NCBI RefSeq assembly: GCF_006538745.1
Contig: NZ_BJLR01000022.1
Location: 1 to 64,000, forward strand
Origin: Cellulomonas cellasea
Lineage (GTDB): Bacteria > Actinomycetota > Actinomycetes > Actinomycetales > Cellulomonadaceae
Direction: 5' to 3'
DNA length: 64,000 bases
The notes beneath the pieces are model-generated. The model was not told where the DNA came from. It searched no databases and saw only the letters and a list, made by a program, of their open reading frames with translations. Shown here in pieces: positions 35,056-42,103 of the stretch. The position numbers and the translations under genes are program-made. Within the stretch, counting starts at the first letter, position 1. Each line of letters begins with the position of its first letter.

Positions 35056-35891
35056 GCGCGGGGCCGGGGCCCGGGCTCACGCCCGGTGGCCCGCCCGACC
35101 CCGACCGCTACGTCCTCGAGCTCGAGGACACCTTCGACGGCACGACGCTCGACCCGGCCCGGTGGGTCCCGCACTACCTCCCGCAGTGGAGCTCGCGCGC
35201 CGCGTCGGCCGCCCGGTACGCGCTGGGCGACGGCACGCTGCGGCTGCGCGTCGAGGAGGACCAGCCGCCGTGGTGCCCCGACCTCGACGGGCAGCTGCGG
35301 GTCTCCTCGCTCCAGACGGGAGTGTTCTCGGGCCCCGTCGGCAGCCGCGTCGGCCAGCACCGGTTCCACCCCGACGTGGTCGTGCGCGAGGCGCAGGACG
35401 AGCAGCGGCTGTGGACCCCGCAGTACGGCTGGGTCGAGATGCGCGCCCGCGGGACCGACGACCCGGCGGCCATGGTCGCGCTGTGGATGATCGGCTTCGA
35501 GGACTCCCCCGAGCGCTCGGCGGAGATCTGCGTCGCCGAGATCTTCGGGCGCGACGTGCACCCCGACCACGCGCTCGTCGGGATGGGCGTGCACCCGTTC
35601 GGCGACCCGGCGGTCGTCGACGAGTTCGCGGCGCACCGGCTCGCGATCGACGCGCGCGAGCCGCACACGTACGCGGTGGACTGGACGCCCGAGCACGTCG
35701 ACTTCCTCGTCGACGGCGTGCACGTCACGCGCGTCGCGCAGTCCCCCGCGTACCCGATGCAGCTCATGCTGAACGTGTACGCGTTCCCCGGCCCGGACGG
35801 CGGGCCACCACCCGGGCCGTACCCCAAGGACTTCGTCGTCGAGCACGTGCGCGGGTACCGCCGCGTCGACGGGCCGAGCGGGCTGCCCTAG
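35052..35891 (+). CDS. GH16-like protein with altered catalytic motif
   Basis: 279 residues. The beta-jelly-roll glycosidase family GH16 is recognised by 'EDTFDGTTLDPARWVPHYLPQ' type opening, 'VEMRARG', 'MVALWMIGFED' and the C-terminal 'PMQLMLNVYAFP'. The catalytic consensus ExDxxE reads E158-I-C-V-A-E163: both Glu are kept but the central Asp is Cys160. No signal peptide is present although most GH16 are secreted. It is translationally coupled to the ArsR-SRPBCC gene. The activity may be altered or lost; a cytoplasmic sugar-binding or hydrolytic role is possible. Confidence 0.8.
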   Translation: MSAGPGPGLTPGGPPDPDRYVLELEDTFDGTTLDPARWVPHYLPQWSSRAASAARYALGDGTLRLRVEEDQPPWCPDLDGQLRVSSLQTGVFSGPVGSRVGQHRFHPDVVVREAQDEQRLWTPQYGWVEMRARGTDDPAAMVALWMIGFEDSPERSAEICVAEIFGRDVHPDHALVGMGVHPFGDPAVVDEFAAHRLAIDAREPHTYAVDWTPEHVDFLVDGVHVTRVAQSPAYPMQLMLNVYAFPGPDGGPPPGPYPKDFVVEHVRGYRRVDGPSGLP

Positions 35892-36352
35892 GAGCTGCGG
35901 CGGAGAGACGGCCGCAGGCGCGTGACGGCGGTCCGCGCGCGCTCGCCCGCCACGTCGACGAGCAGCCCGACGGCGCTGCCGAGCATGAAGACGTCCTTCG
36001 CGAGCCCGATGCCCTCCTGGCTGGGCCGGACGCCGTCCTCGCGCGTCATGCCGGGCGTCCGCAGGTAGAGCCCGACGAGCCCGCCCGAGAACGCGGTGAG
36101 GCCCGCGGCGGCGAGCCCTGTCGGCACGACCGGGAGCAGCAGCGCGGCACCGAGCGCGATCTCCGCCGCCGAGAGCACCCGCACGAACGTCCGCGGGTCG
36201 ACGTCGGCAAGGAACGGGTAGGCCTGGGCCGCCATGCCGTGCAGCCCCGCGGCCGTCTCCGCGTCGGCGCCCCGCTTGCCGAGGCCGGAGTCGAGGACGT
36301 ACGCGCCGATCGCGGCACGCGCCGGCAGGTGACGCAGCTTGACCGAGCCCAT
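35888..36352 (-). CDS. DoxX family membrane protein
   Basis: 154 residues with three or four hydrophobic helices ('ALGAALLLPVVPTGLAAAGL', 'VFMLGSAVGLLVDVAG'). The DoxX fold is suggested by 'RAAIGAYVLDSGLGK' and 'FVRVLSAAEIALGAALLLP'. Function unknown; relatives act in redox or oxidative-stress complexes. ATG at 36352. The gene ends tail-to-tail with the GH16-like gene; the stops overlap (CCTAGG) so no terminator separates them. Confidence 0.78.
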   Translation of the reverse strand: MGSVKLRHLPARAAIGAYVLDSGLGKRGADAETAAGLHGMAAQAYPFLADVDPRTFVRVLSAAEIALGAALLLPVVPTGLAAAGLTAFSGGLVGLYLRTPGMTREDGVRPSQEGIGLAKDVFMLGSAVGLLVDVAGERARTAVTRLRPSLRRSS

Positions 36353-36550
36353 GAGTGCCTCCCGTGTCCGCGTGGCGGTCGTGAGGCCACCGTACGACCG
36401 GCTCCGGGGGGACCGCCCGGCGGGGCGCGCGACCGGCGCGGACGCCGCCGCGCGTGGCGTCCCGACCGTGCGCGGCGGCACCGGCGGCGAGCGCCGCGCG
36501 TCGTCGACGACCCGCGTGCGCGGGCGGCCCGCCCGGAGCACCCTGGGGTC

Positions 36551-37126
36551 ATGGACGAGCTGCTGAGCCTGCACCGTGTGAACGCCGAGCGCTTCTCCCG
36601 CCTGGTCCACCGCGTCGGCCCGCCCGACGCCGACGCGTGGCAGCGACCGACGCCGTGCACCGGCTGGACCGTGCGCGACCTCGTGAACCACCTGACGTCC
36701 GAGCAGCTGTGGGCACCCGAGCTGCTCGCCGGCCGGACCGTCGCGGAGGTCGGTGACCGGTTCGACGGCGACGTGCTCGGCGCCGACCCCGTCGCCGCGT
36801 GGGACGCCGCGGTCGCCGCGTCGCTCGCCGCGTTCGCGGAGCCGGGCGCGCTCGGGCGGACCGTCGACCTCAGCCGCGGGCCCACCGCGGCGCACGACTA
36901 CCTCGACGAGATGCTCACCGACCTCGCGGTGCACGGGTGGGACCTCGCGCGCGGCCTCGGCGTCGAGGACGACATCGACCCCGCGACGGTCGACCGGCTG
37001 CTCGTCGAGTGGTCGGGGCGCACCGACGAGCTCGCTCCCGGGTCCGCGTTCGCCGGGCCGCTCGACGTCGCGGACGACGCGGACCAGCAGACGCGGCTGC
37101 TCGCGCTGTTCGGGCGCCGCGCCTGA
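36551..37126 (+). CDS. TIGR03086-type metal-binding protein (DinB/maleylpyruvate isomerase fold)
   Basis: 191 residues with the four-helix DinB-like fold. 'LSLHRVNAERFSRLVHRV', 'RPTPCTGWTVRDLVNHL' and 'LTDLAVHGWDLARGLG' contain the three His expected to bind a divalent metal. Such proteins include mycothiol-dependent enzymes of actinobacteria; the exact reaction is unknown. ATG at 36551 is 6 bases after CACCCT, consistent with a leaderless mRNA. Followed by a strong terminator. Confidence 0.88.
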   Translation: MDELLSLHRVNAERFSRLVHRVGPPDADAWQRPTPCTGWTVRDLVNHLTSEQLWAPELLAGRTVAEVGDRFDGDVLGADPVAAWDAAVAASLAAFAEPGALGRTVDLSRGPTAAHDYLDEMLTDLAVHGWDLARGLGVEDDIDPATVDRLLVEWSGRTDELAPGSAFAGPLDVADDADQQTRLLALFGRRA

Positions 37127-37152
37127 GCGGGCGCCGGGCCCGACCGAGCGCC

Positions 37153-37183
37153 AGGCCTGACCGACGCGGCGGCGGTCAGGCCT
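37153..37183. terminator. Bidirectional terminator, DinB-like and DUF2945 genes
   Basis: AGGCCTGACCG (37153-37163) pairs perfectly with CGGTCAGGCCT (37173-37183) around a 9-base loop. The stop of the minus-strand DUF2945 gene lies in the right arm. Confidence 0.75.
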
Positions 37184-37385
37184 CGTCGAGCGCCGACGGC
37201 TTGTGCACGGCCTCGCGCCCCGTCTTGTCGCTGCGCACGAGGTACTGCGGGTCGTCCTTGGACGCCCGGACCGTGCGCCCGGCCGCCTCGGTGTCCGCGG
37301 TGATCTTCTTCTCGACCGTCCCCTCCACCGTCGTGCCGTGGCTGCGCCACGTCACCTCGTCACCCTTGTGCAGGTCGTCAGCCAT
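37176..37385 (-). CDS. DUF2945 (hypervirulence-associated TUDOR domain) protein
   Basis: A 69-residue protein, whole length a small beta-barrel: 'GDEVTWRSHGTTVEGTVEKK' and 'DPQYLVRSDKTGREAVHKPS' are family marks. Such small Tudor-like proteins may bind protein or nucleic acid; no reaction is known. ATG at 37385; a purine-rich GGGAGCG lies just upstream. Monocistronic. Confidence 0.9.
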   Translation of the reverse strand: MADDLHKGDEVTWRSHGTTVEGTVEKKITADTEAAGRTVRASKDDPQYLVRSDKTGREAVHKPSALDEA

Positions 37386-37576
37386 GGCGCGCTCCCGTCG
37401 TCGGTCGAGCCTCCAGCGTCGGGCCCGCAGGTCCGGCGCGCCACCGGGCCCCGTGCGCGCCTACCCGGTCCCGGCGGCGTGCACGCCGGACCCTCGTCCC
37501 AGGGCGGCCGCGCAGGTGCGCCGCTAGTGTCGGGCCGACCGGGAAGACACGTGCGAGCGCAGCAGCGGGGGTCCCC

Positions 37577-39142
37577 ATGGCGGGAATCTGGCGAGTGAAG
37601 TCCGTGGAGCAGTCCATCGCCGAGACCGACGAGCCGGGCCACCGCCTCAAGCGCACCCTGCGCGCGTGGGACCTCGTGGTGTTCGGCGTCGGCGTGATCA
37701 TCGGCACCGGCATCTTCGTGCTCACCGGTCAGCAGGCCGCGACCAACGCCGGCCCCGCCGTCGTCCTGTCGTTCCTCCTCGCCGGGGTCACGTGCGGGCT
37801 CGCGGCGCTCTGCTACGCCGAGCTCGCCTCGACCGTGCCCGTCGCGGGCAGCGCCTACACGTTCTCCTACGCGACGCTCGGCGAGCTCGTGGCCTGGATC
37901 ATCGGCTGGGACCTGCTGCTCGAGCTCATGCTCGGCGCCGCGGTCGTCGCGCGCGGCTGGTCCGCGTACCTCGCGTCGCTGCTCGACCTGCCGCCGTGGC
38001 TCGCGGGCGACACCGCCCGGCCGGACGTCGCGGCGATCGCGATCGTCGTCGTGCTGGCACTGCTGCTGATCCGGGGCTCGAAGGCGTCGAGCCGGTTCAC
38101 GGGCGTGCTCGTCGTGGTCAAGGTCGCGATCGTGCTGTTCGTGATCGGCCTCGGCGCGATGTACATCGACACGGGGAACTACTCGCCGTTCGTCCCGCCC
38201 GCGGAGGCGTCCGAGGGTGCGGGCGGCAGCGTGCTCCACCAGCCGATCGTGCAGGCGTTCCTCGGCCTCGAGCCGACGCACTTCGGGGCGTTCGGGGTCG
38301 TCGCCGCGGCCTCGGTCGTGTTCTTCGCCTACATCGGCTTCGACATCGTCGCCACGACCGCCGAGGAGACGCAGAACCCGCAGCGCGACATGCCGCGCGG
38401 CATCCTCGGGTCGCTCGCGATCTGCACGGTGCTCTACATGGCGGTGTCGTTCGTCCTCACCGGCATGGTCCCCTACGGCGAGCTCAACACCGGGGCGCCG
38501 CTCGCCGAGGCGTTCGAGGCCGTCGGCATCACGTGGGCGGCCCGGCTCATCGCGCTCGGCGCCGTCGCGGGCATCACGAGCGTGATCCTCGTGCTCATGC
38601 TCGGCCAGACGCGCGTGCTCTTCGCGATGTCGCGCGACCACCTGCTGCCGCCGTCGCTCGCGCGCGTGCACCCGCGGTTCGGCACGCCGTGGCTCATCAC
38701 GGTCGTCGTGGCCGGTGCCGTGGCGATCCTCGCGGGCTTCGTCCCGCTCTCGGCGCTGTCCGAGCTCGTCAGCATCGGGACGCTGTTCGCGTTCGTCGTC
38801 GTGTGCCTCGGCGTGCTCGTGCTGCGCCGCACCCGCCCCGACCTGCCGCGCGCGTTCCGGACGCCCGGCGCGCCCGTGGTGCCGATCCTCGGGGTGGTCG
38901 CGTGCGGCTGGCTCATGATCAACCTGCCGCTCGAGACGTGGCTGCGGTTCCTCGCGTGGATGGTCATCGGGCTCGTGATCTACGTGCTCTACGGCCGGCG
39001 GCACAGCCGGCTCGGGCGGAGCCTCGCGGGCGCTCCCGCGGCGGCGGGTCCGGGCGGCGGGACCGGCGCGGTCGGTGCGGCCGGCGTGGTCGGGACCGGC
39101 GGCACGACGGCCTCCGGCGAGGGTGAGCACCCGGCGCGCTGA
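37577..39142 (+). CDS. APC-family amino acid permease (cationic amino acid transporter type)
   Basis: 521 residues, about 12-13 membrane helices. Seen: 'VVFGVGVIIGTGIFVLTG' (helix 1 with the G-x-G-I-F substrate loop), 'CYAELASTVPVAGSAYTFSYA' like helix 3, 'FFAYIGFDIVATTAEET' in helix 6, and 'ARVHPRFGTPW' in helix 8-9, all as in CAT/YfnA transporters. It probably imports amino acids with protons. The last 45 residues are a Gly/Ala-rich, low-complexity tail ('AAAGPGGGTGAVGAAG'), unusual. ATG at 37577; TAGTGT near 37526 may be a -10 box, giving a short leader. Confidence 0.92.
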   Translation: MAGIWRVKSVEQSIAETDEPGHRLKRTLRAWDLVVFGVGVIIGTGIFVLTGQQAATNAGPAVVLSFLLAGVTCGLAALCYAELASTVPVAGSAYTFSYATLGELVAWIIGWDLLLELMLGAAVVARGWSAYLASLLDLPPWLAGDTARPDVAAIAIVVVLALLLIRGSKASSRFTGVLVVVKVAIVLFVIGLGAMYIDTGNYSPFVPPAEASEGAGGSVLHQPIVQAFLGLEPTHFGAFGVVAAASVVFFAYIGFDIVATTAEETQNPQRDMPRGILGSLAICTVLYMAVSFVLTGMVPYGELNTGAPLAEAFEAVGITWAARLIALGAVAGITSVILVLMLGQTRVLFAMSRDHLLPPSLARVHPRFGTPWLITVVVAGAVAILAGFVPLSALSELVSIGTLFAFVVVCLGVLVLRRTRPDLPRAFRTPGAPVVPILGVVACGWLMINLPLETWLRFLAWMVIGLVIYVLYGRRHSRLGRSLAGAPAAAGPGGGTGAVGAAGVVGTGGTTASGEGEHPAR

Positions 39143-39226
39143 CCGGCGACCGCGCCGCCCGCCGGCGTCCCCGGCGCCGCGCCCGCGGGGCGGTGGCGTG
39201 TGGGAGGCCCGGCGTACGGTCGGGCC

Positions 39227-39619
39227 ATGGCCACCTGGGCGGACGTGCGCCGCTGCGCCGGGACCCTGCCGGAGACGACCGAGCAGCCCGAGCGCCGCTG
39301 GTCCGTGCGCGGCCGCGCCTTCGTGTTCGAGCGGCCGCTGCGCCCCGCGGACCGCGCGGCCCTCGGGGAGCGCGCGCCGGCCGACGCCCCGCTCGGCCTG
39401 TGGGTCGAGGACCTCGGCGTCAAGGAGGCGCTGCTCACGAGCGAGCCGGACGTCTGGTTCACGACCCCGCACTTCGACGGGTACCCGCTCGTGCTCGGGC
39501 GGCTCGGCGCGCTCGACCCCGACGAGCTCGCGGAGGTCGTCACGGACGCCTGGCTCGTGCGCGCACCCGTGACGCTGCGGCGCCGGTGGCTCGCCGAGCA
39601 CCCGCCCGCGTCGCCGTGA
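39227..39619 (+). CDS. MmcQ/YjbR family protein
   Basis: 130 residues of the YjbR fold: 'WADVRRCAGTLPETTEQ', 'FVFERPLR', 'EDLGVKEALLTSEPDVWFTTPHFDGYP' like central part and 'DPDELAEVVTDAWLVRAP' as end. DNA-binding has been suggested for the family from its fold, but function is unknown. ATG at 39227 is 6 bases after TACGGT, so leaderless. Its stop overlaps the start of the epoxide hydrolase gene (GTGA). Confidence 0.9.
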   Translation: MATWADVRRCAGTLPETTEQPERRWSVRGRAFVFERPLRPADRAALGERAPADAPLGLWVEDLGVKEALLTSEPDVWFTTPHFDGYPLVLGRLGALDPDELAEVVTDAWLVRAPVTLRRRWLAEHPPASP

Positions 39620-40773
39620 GCCGCGCCGTGGTCCCGTTCCGGGTGGACGTCCCGCAGGAGCAGCTCGACGACCTCGCGGACCGGCTGCGGCGCACCCGCT
39701 TCCCCGAGCCCGCCACGGCGGACGGCTGGACGCAGGGCGTGCCGCTAAACTACCTGCGCGACGTCTGCCGGACCTGGGCGGAGACGTACGACTGGCGCGC
39801 GACCGAGAGGCGGCTGAACGCCTGGCCGCAGGTGCGGACCGAGATCGACGGCCTGCGCATCCACGCGCTGCACGTGCGGTCGCCGCACCCGGGCGCCTTC
39901 CCCCTCGTGCTGACGCACGGCTGGCCGGGCTCGGTCGCCGAGCTGTTCGACGTGATCGACCCCCTCACCGACCCGCCCGCGCACGGGGGCGACGCGGCGG
40001 ACGCGTTCCACCTCGTCGTCCCGTCGCTGCCGGGCTACGGCTTCAGCGACCGGCCCACCGAGCCGGGGTGGGGCGTCGGGCGGATCGCCGCCGCGTGGGC
40101 CGAGCTCATGGCGCGCCTCGGCCACCACCACTACGGGGCGCAGGGCACCGACTGGGGCACGAGCGTCAGCGCCGCGCTGGGACGGCTCGACCCGGAGCAC
40201 GTCGCCGGCGTCCACCTCATGCCGCCGCTCGTGGCGCCCGACCCGGCGACGTTCGGCGACCTGACCGACGCCGAGCGCACGGCGCTGGAGAGCCTGCGGC
40301 TGGGCGAGGAGGACTCGGGGTACGCGCGCGTCCACGCGACCCGGCCCCAGACGGTCGGGTACTCGCTCGTCGACTCCCCCGCCGGTCTGGCGGCCTGGGT
40401 GCTCGAGAAGCCCTGGGCGTGGACCGACGGCGACGGGCACCCGGAGAACGTCGTCGCTCGCGACCGCCTGCTCGACCTCGTGATGCTGTACTGGCTGCCG
40501 GGCACCGGCGCGTCGTCGGCCCGCCTCTACGCCGAGAGCATCGACGAGGTGCACCGCGCCCTGACGGTCCCGGGCGCGGACCCGGTGCACGTCCCCGCCG
40601 GCGGCACGGTCTACCCGCGCGAGAACCAGCGCCCGTCCCGCCGCTGGGCGGAGCGGCGCCTCACCGACCTCCGGTACTGGAGCGAGCCGGCGCGCGGCGG
40701 GCACTTCCCTGCGCTCGAGCAGCCCGAGTCGTTCGTCGCCGAGCTCCGGGCGTTCTTCCGCCTGGTGCGCTGA
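39616..40773 (+). CDS. Epoxide hydrolase family protein
   Basis: 385 residues, with the N-terminal EHN lid ('FRVDVPQEQLDDLADRLRRTRFPEP') and an alpha/beta hydrolase core. 'LVLTHGWPGSVAEL' is the oxyanion region and 'GAQGTDWGTSVSAALG' the nucleophile elbow with Asp. The Tyr proton donors and final His ('GGHFPALEQPE') are as expected for juvenile-hormone/microsomal-type epoxide hydrolases. GTG at 39616 overlaps the YjbR gene's stop, so both are co-translated. Cytoplasmic. Confidence 0.93.
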   Translation: MSRAVVPFRVDVPQEQLDDLADRLRRTRFPEPATADGWTQGVPLNYLRDVCRTWAETYDWRATERRLNAWPQVRTEIDGLRIHALHVRSPHPGAFPLVLTHGWPGSVAELFDVIDPLTDPPAHGGDAADAFHLVVPSLPGYGFSDRPTEPGWGVGRIAAAWAELMARLGHHHYGAQGTDWGTSVSAALGRLDPEHVAGVHLMPPLVAPDPATFGDLTDAERTALESLRLGEEDSGYARVHATRPQTVGYSLVDSPAGLAAWVLEKPWAWTDGDGHPENVVARDRLLDLVMLYWLPGTGASSARLYAESIDEVHRALTVPGADPVHVPAGGTVYPRENQRPSRRWAERRLTDLRYWSEPARGGHFPALEQPESFVAELRAFFRLVR

Positions 40774-40879
40774 CCGGCCGCCCGCCGCGCCGCCGGAGCG
40801 GCGCCGCCCGGGCGCGCCGTCCGAGCGCACGCCGACGAGGATCGGAGGCGACGACCGACGACGAGCGGAGGGTGCCCCG

Positions 40880-41887
40880 ATGGACGACGACGCGGCCGCC
40901 TGGGCGCGGCTCGACCCGGACCAGCGGCGCGTGCTCGCGGCGCTCCTCGCGATGCAGCGGCAGTCGTGGGAGCAGGGCGTCGCGAGCCACGCGCTGCTCG
41001 ACCTCGGTCTGACCGGCCTCGCCGAGGTCATGGCGCGGGACGCCGTGACCCGGCAGACGTCCGAGGGCAAGCTGGCCGAGATCGAGGACGGCGGCATCGT
41101 GAACTCCGCGGCCAACGGCGAGGCCGTGCTGCGGGCGGCGCGGCGCACGGGCGACCCTCTGCTGCGCGAGGCGTTCGACCGCCAGGTCCGCTGGATCGTG
41201 CGCGACGCACCGCGCGCGGACGACGGCACCGTCCTGCACCTCGTCGGCACGCGCGAGGTGTGGGTCGACTCGGTCTACATGGTCCTGCCGCTGCTCGTGC
41301 TCGCGGGCGAGGTCGAGGAGGCCGCGCGGCAGCTCGCGGGGCACCGCGCCCGGCTCGTCGACCAGGCCACCGGCCTGTACGCGGCACGCTGGGACGAGGA
41401 CACCGCCCGGCTCACGCTCGCCGCGCCGTGGGGCACGGGGAACGGCTGGGTCGTCGCGGGGATCGCCCGTGCGCTGCACCTGCTCGACGACCCCGCCCTC
41501 CCCGACGGCCCCGGCCGCGGCGGCGACGACGGCTTCAGGGTCGACGCGGCCGCGCACGCCCGGGACGTGATCGACGCGTGCCTCGCGCACCGCGACGCGG
41601 ACGGCGTGTTCCACGACGTGGTCACCGACCCGACGACGTTCTCCGAGACGAACCTCGCGCAGATGCTCGCCTACGCGGTGCTCACGGGGGTCGCCGACGG
41701 GTGGCTGCCTCCGTCCTACGCCCCCGTGGGTCGCTCGCTCGTCGCCGTGGCCCGCGCCCGCGTCGACCGCCACGGGTTCGTCACGCCCGTGTGCGGGGCC
41801 CCGCGGTTCGACCGCCCGGGCACGTCGGCCGAGGCGCAGTCGTTCTTCCTCCTGGCCACCGCCGCAGCCGCCAGGACGGACGTCTGA
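40880..41887 (+). CDS. GH88/GH105-like six-hairpin glycosidase
   Basis: 335 residues forming an (alpha/alpha)6 barrel. Marks of unsaturated rhamnogalacturonyl/glucuronyl hydrolases are 'WEQGVASHALLDLG', 'EVWVDSVYMVLPLLVLAG' with the catalytic Asp, and 'APWGTGNGWVVAGIARALH' (normally W-G-R-G-N-G-W). It would cut unsaturated sugars left by pectate or rhamnogalacturonan lyases, fitting the secreted PL3 lyase in this window; it has no signal peptide, so it works inside the cell. ATG at 40880. The next gene, the small peptide gene, starts 60 bases downstream. Confidence 0.83.
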   Translation: MDDDAAAWARLDPDQRRVLAALLAMQRQSWEQGVASHALLDLGLTGLAEVMARDAVTRQTSEGKLAEIEDGGIVNSAANGEAVLRAARRTGDPLLREAFDRQVRWIVRDAPRADDGTVLHLVGTREVWVDSVYMVLPLLVLAGEVEEAARQLAGHRARLVDQATGLYAARWDEDTARLTLAAPWGTGNGWVVAGIARALHLLDDPALPDGPGRGGDDGFRVDAAAHARDVIDACLAHRDADGVFHDVVTDPTTFSETNLAQMLAYAVLTGVADGWLPPSYAPVGRSLVAVARARVDRHGFVTPVCGAPRFDRPGTSAEAQSFFLLATAAAARTDV

Positions 41888-41914
41888 GGACTTCTCCGGC
41901 TCGTCCTCACGCCG

Positions 41915-41940
41915 TAGGGTGCCGGTCTCCGGCGTAAGGA
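41915..41940 (+). promoter_or_regulatory. Promoter and ribosome binding site of the small peptide/ABC operon
   Basis: TAGGGT (41915-41920) is a good -10 element; AAGGA (41936-41940) is a Shine-Dalgarno sequence 7 bases before the GTG at 41948. Confidence 0.55.
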
Positions 41941-41947
41941 CTCCCCA

Positions 41948-42103
41948 GTGAACACCTCGGTCGTCGAGACCCGGCAGGCGGAGTCGGCGACCGGCGTCGC
42001 CGAGGACGCGTGGTGGACCGAACGCTCGGCGCTGCTGCTCGACGGTGTCGCGGCTCGCGTCGCGGGGTCTGCAGCGGATTGCGCCGCCGGGGCGGCCTCG
42101 TGA
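41948..42103 (+). CDS. Small 51-residue protein coupled to the ABC exporter
   Basis: An ORF with GTG start, AAGGA at the correct distance and a -10 box upstream. The protein begins 'MNTSVVETRQAESATG', has 'AWWTERSALLLDG' in the middle and 'VAGSAADCAAGAAS' at the end, with one Cys. Its TGA overlaps the GTG of the ABC exporter gene (GTGA at 42100-42103). The codons are as GC-biased as neighbours. No family is recognised. A short peptide in front of an exporter could be a secreted or modified peptide, a leader or a subunit; none can be shown from sequence. Confidence 0.5.
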   Translation: MNTSVVETRQAESATGVAEDAWWTERSALLLDGVAARVAGSAADCAAGAAS

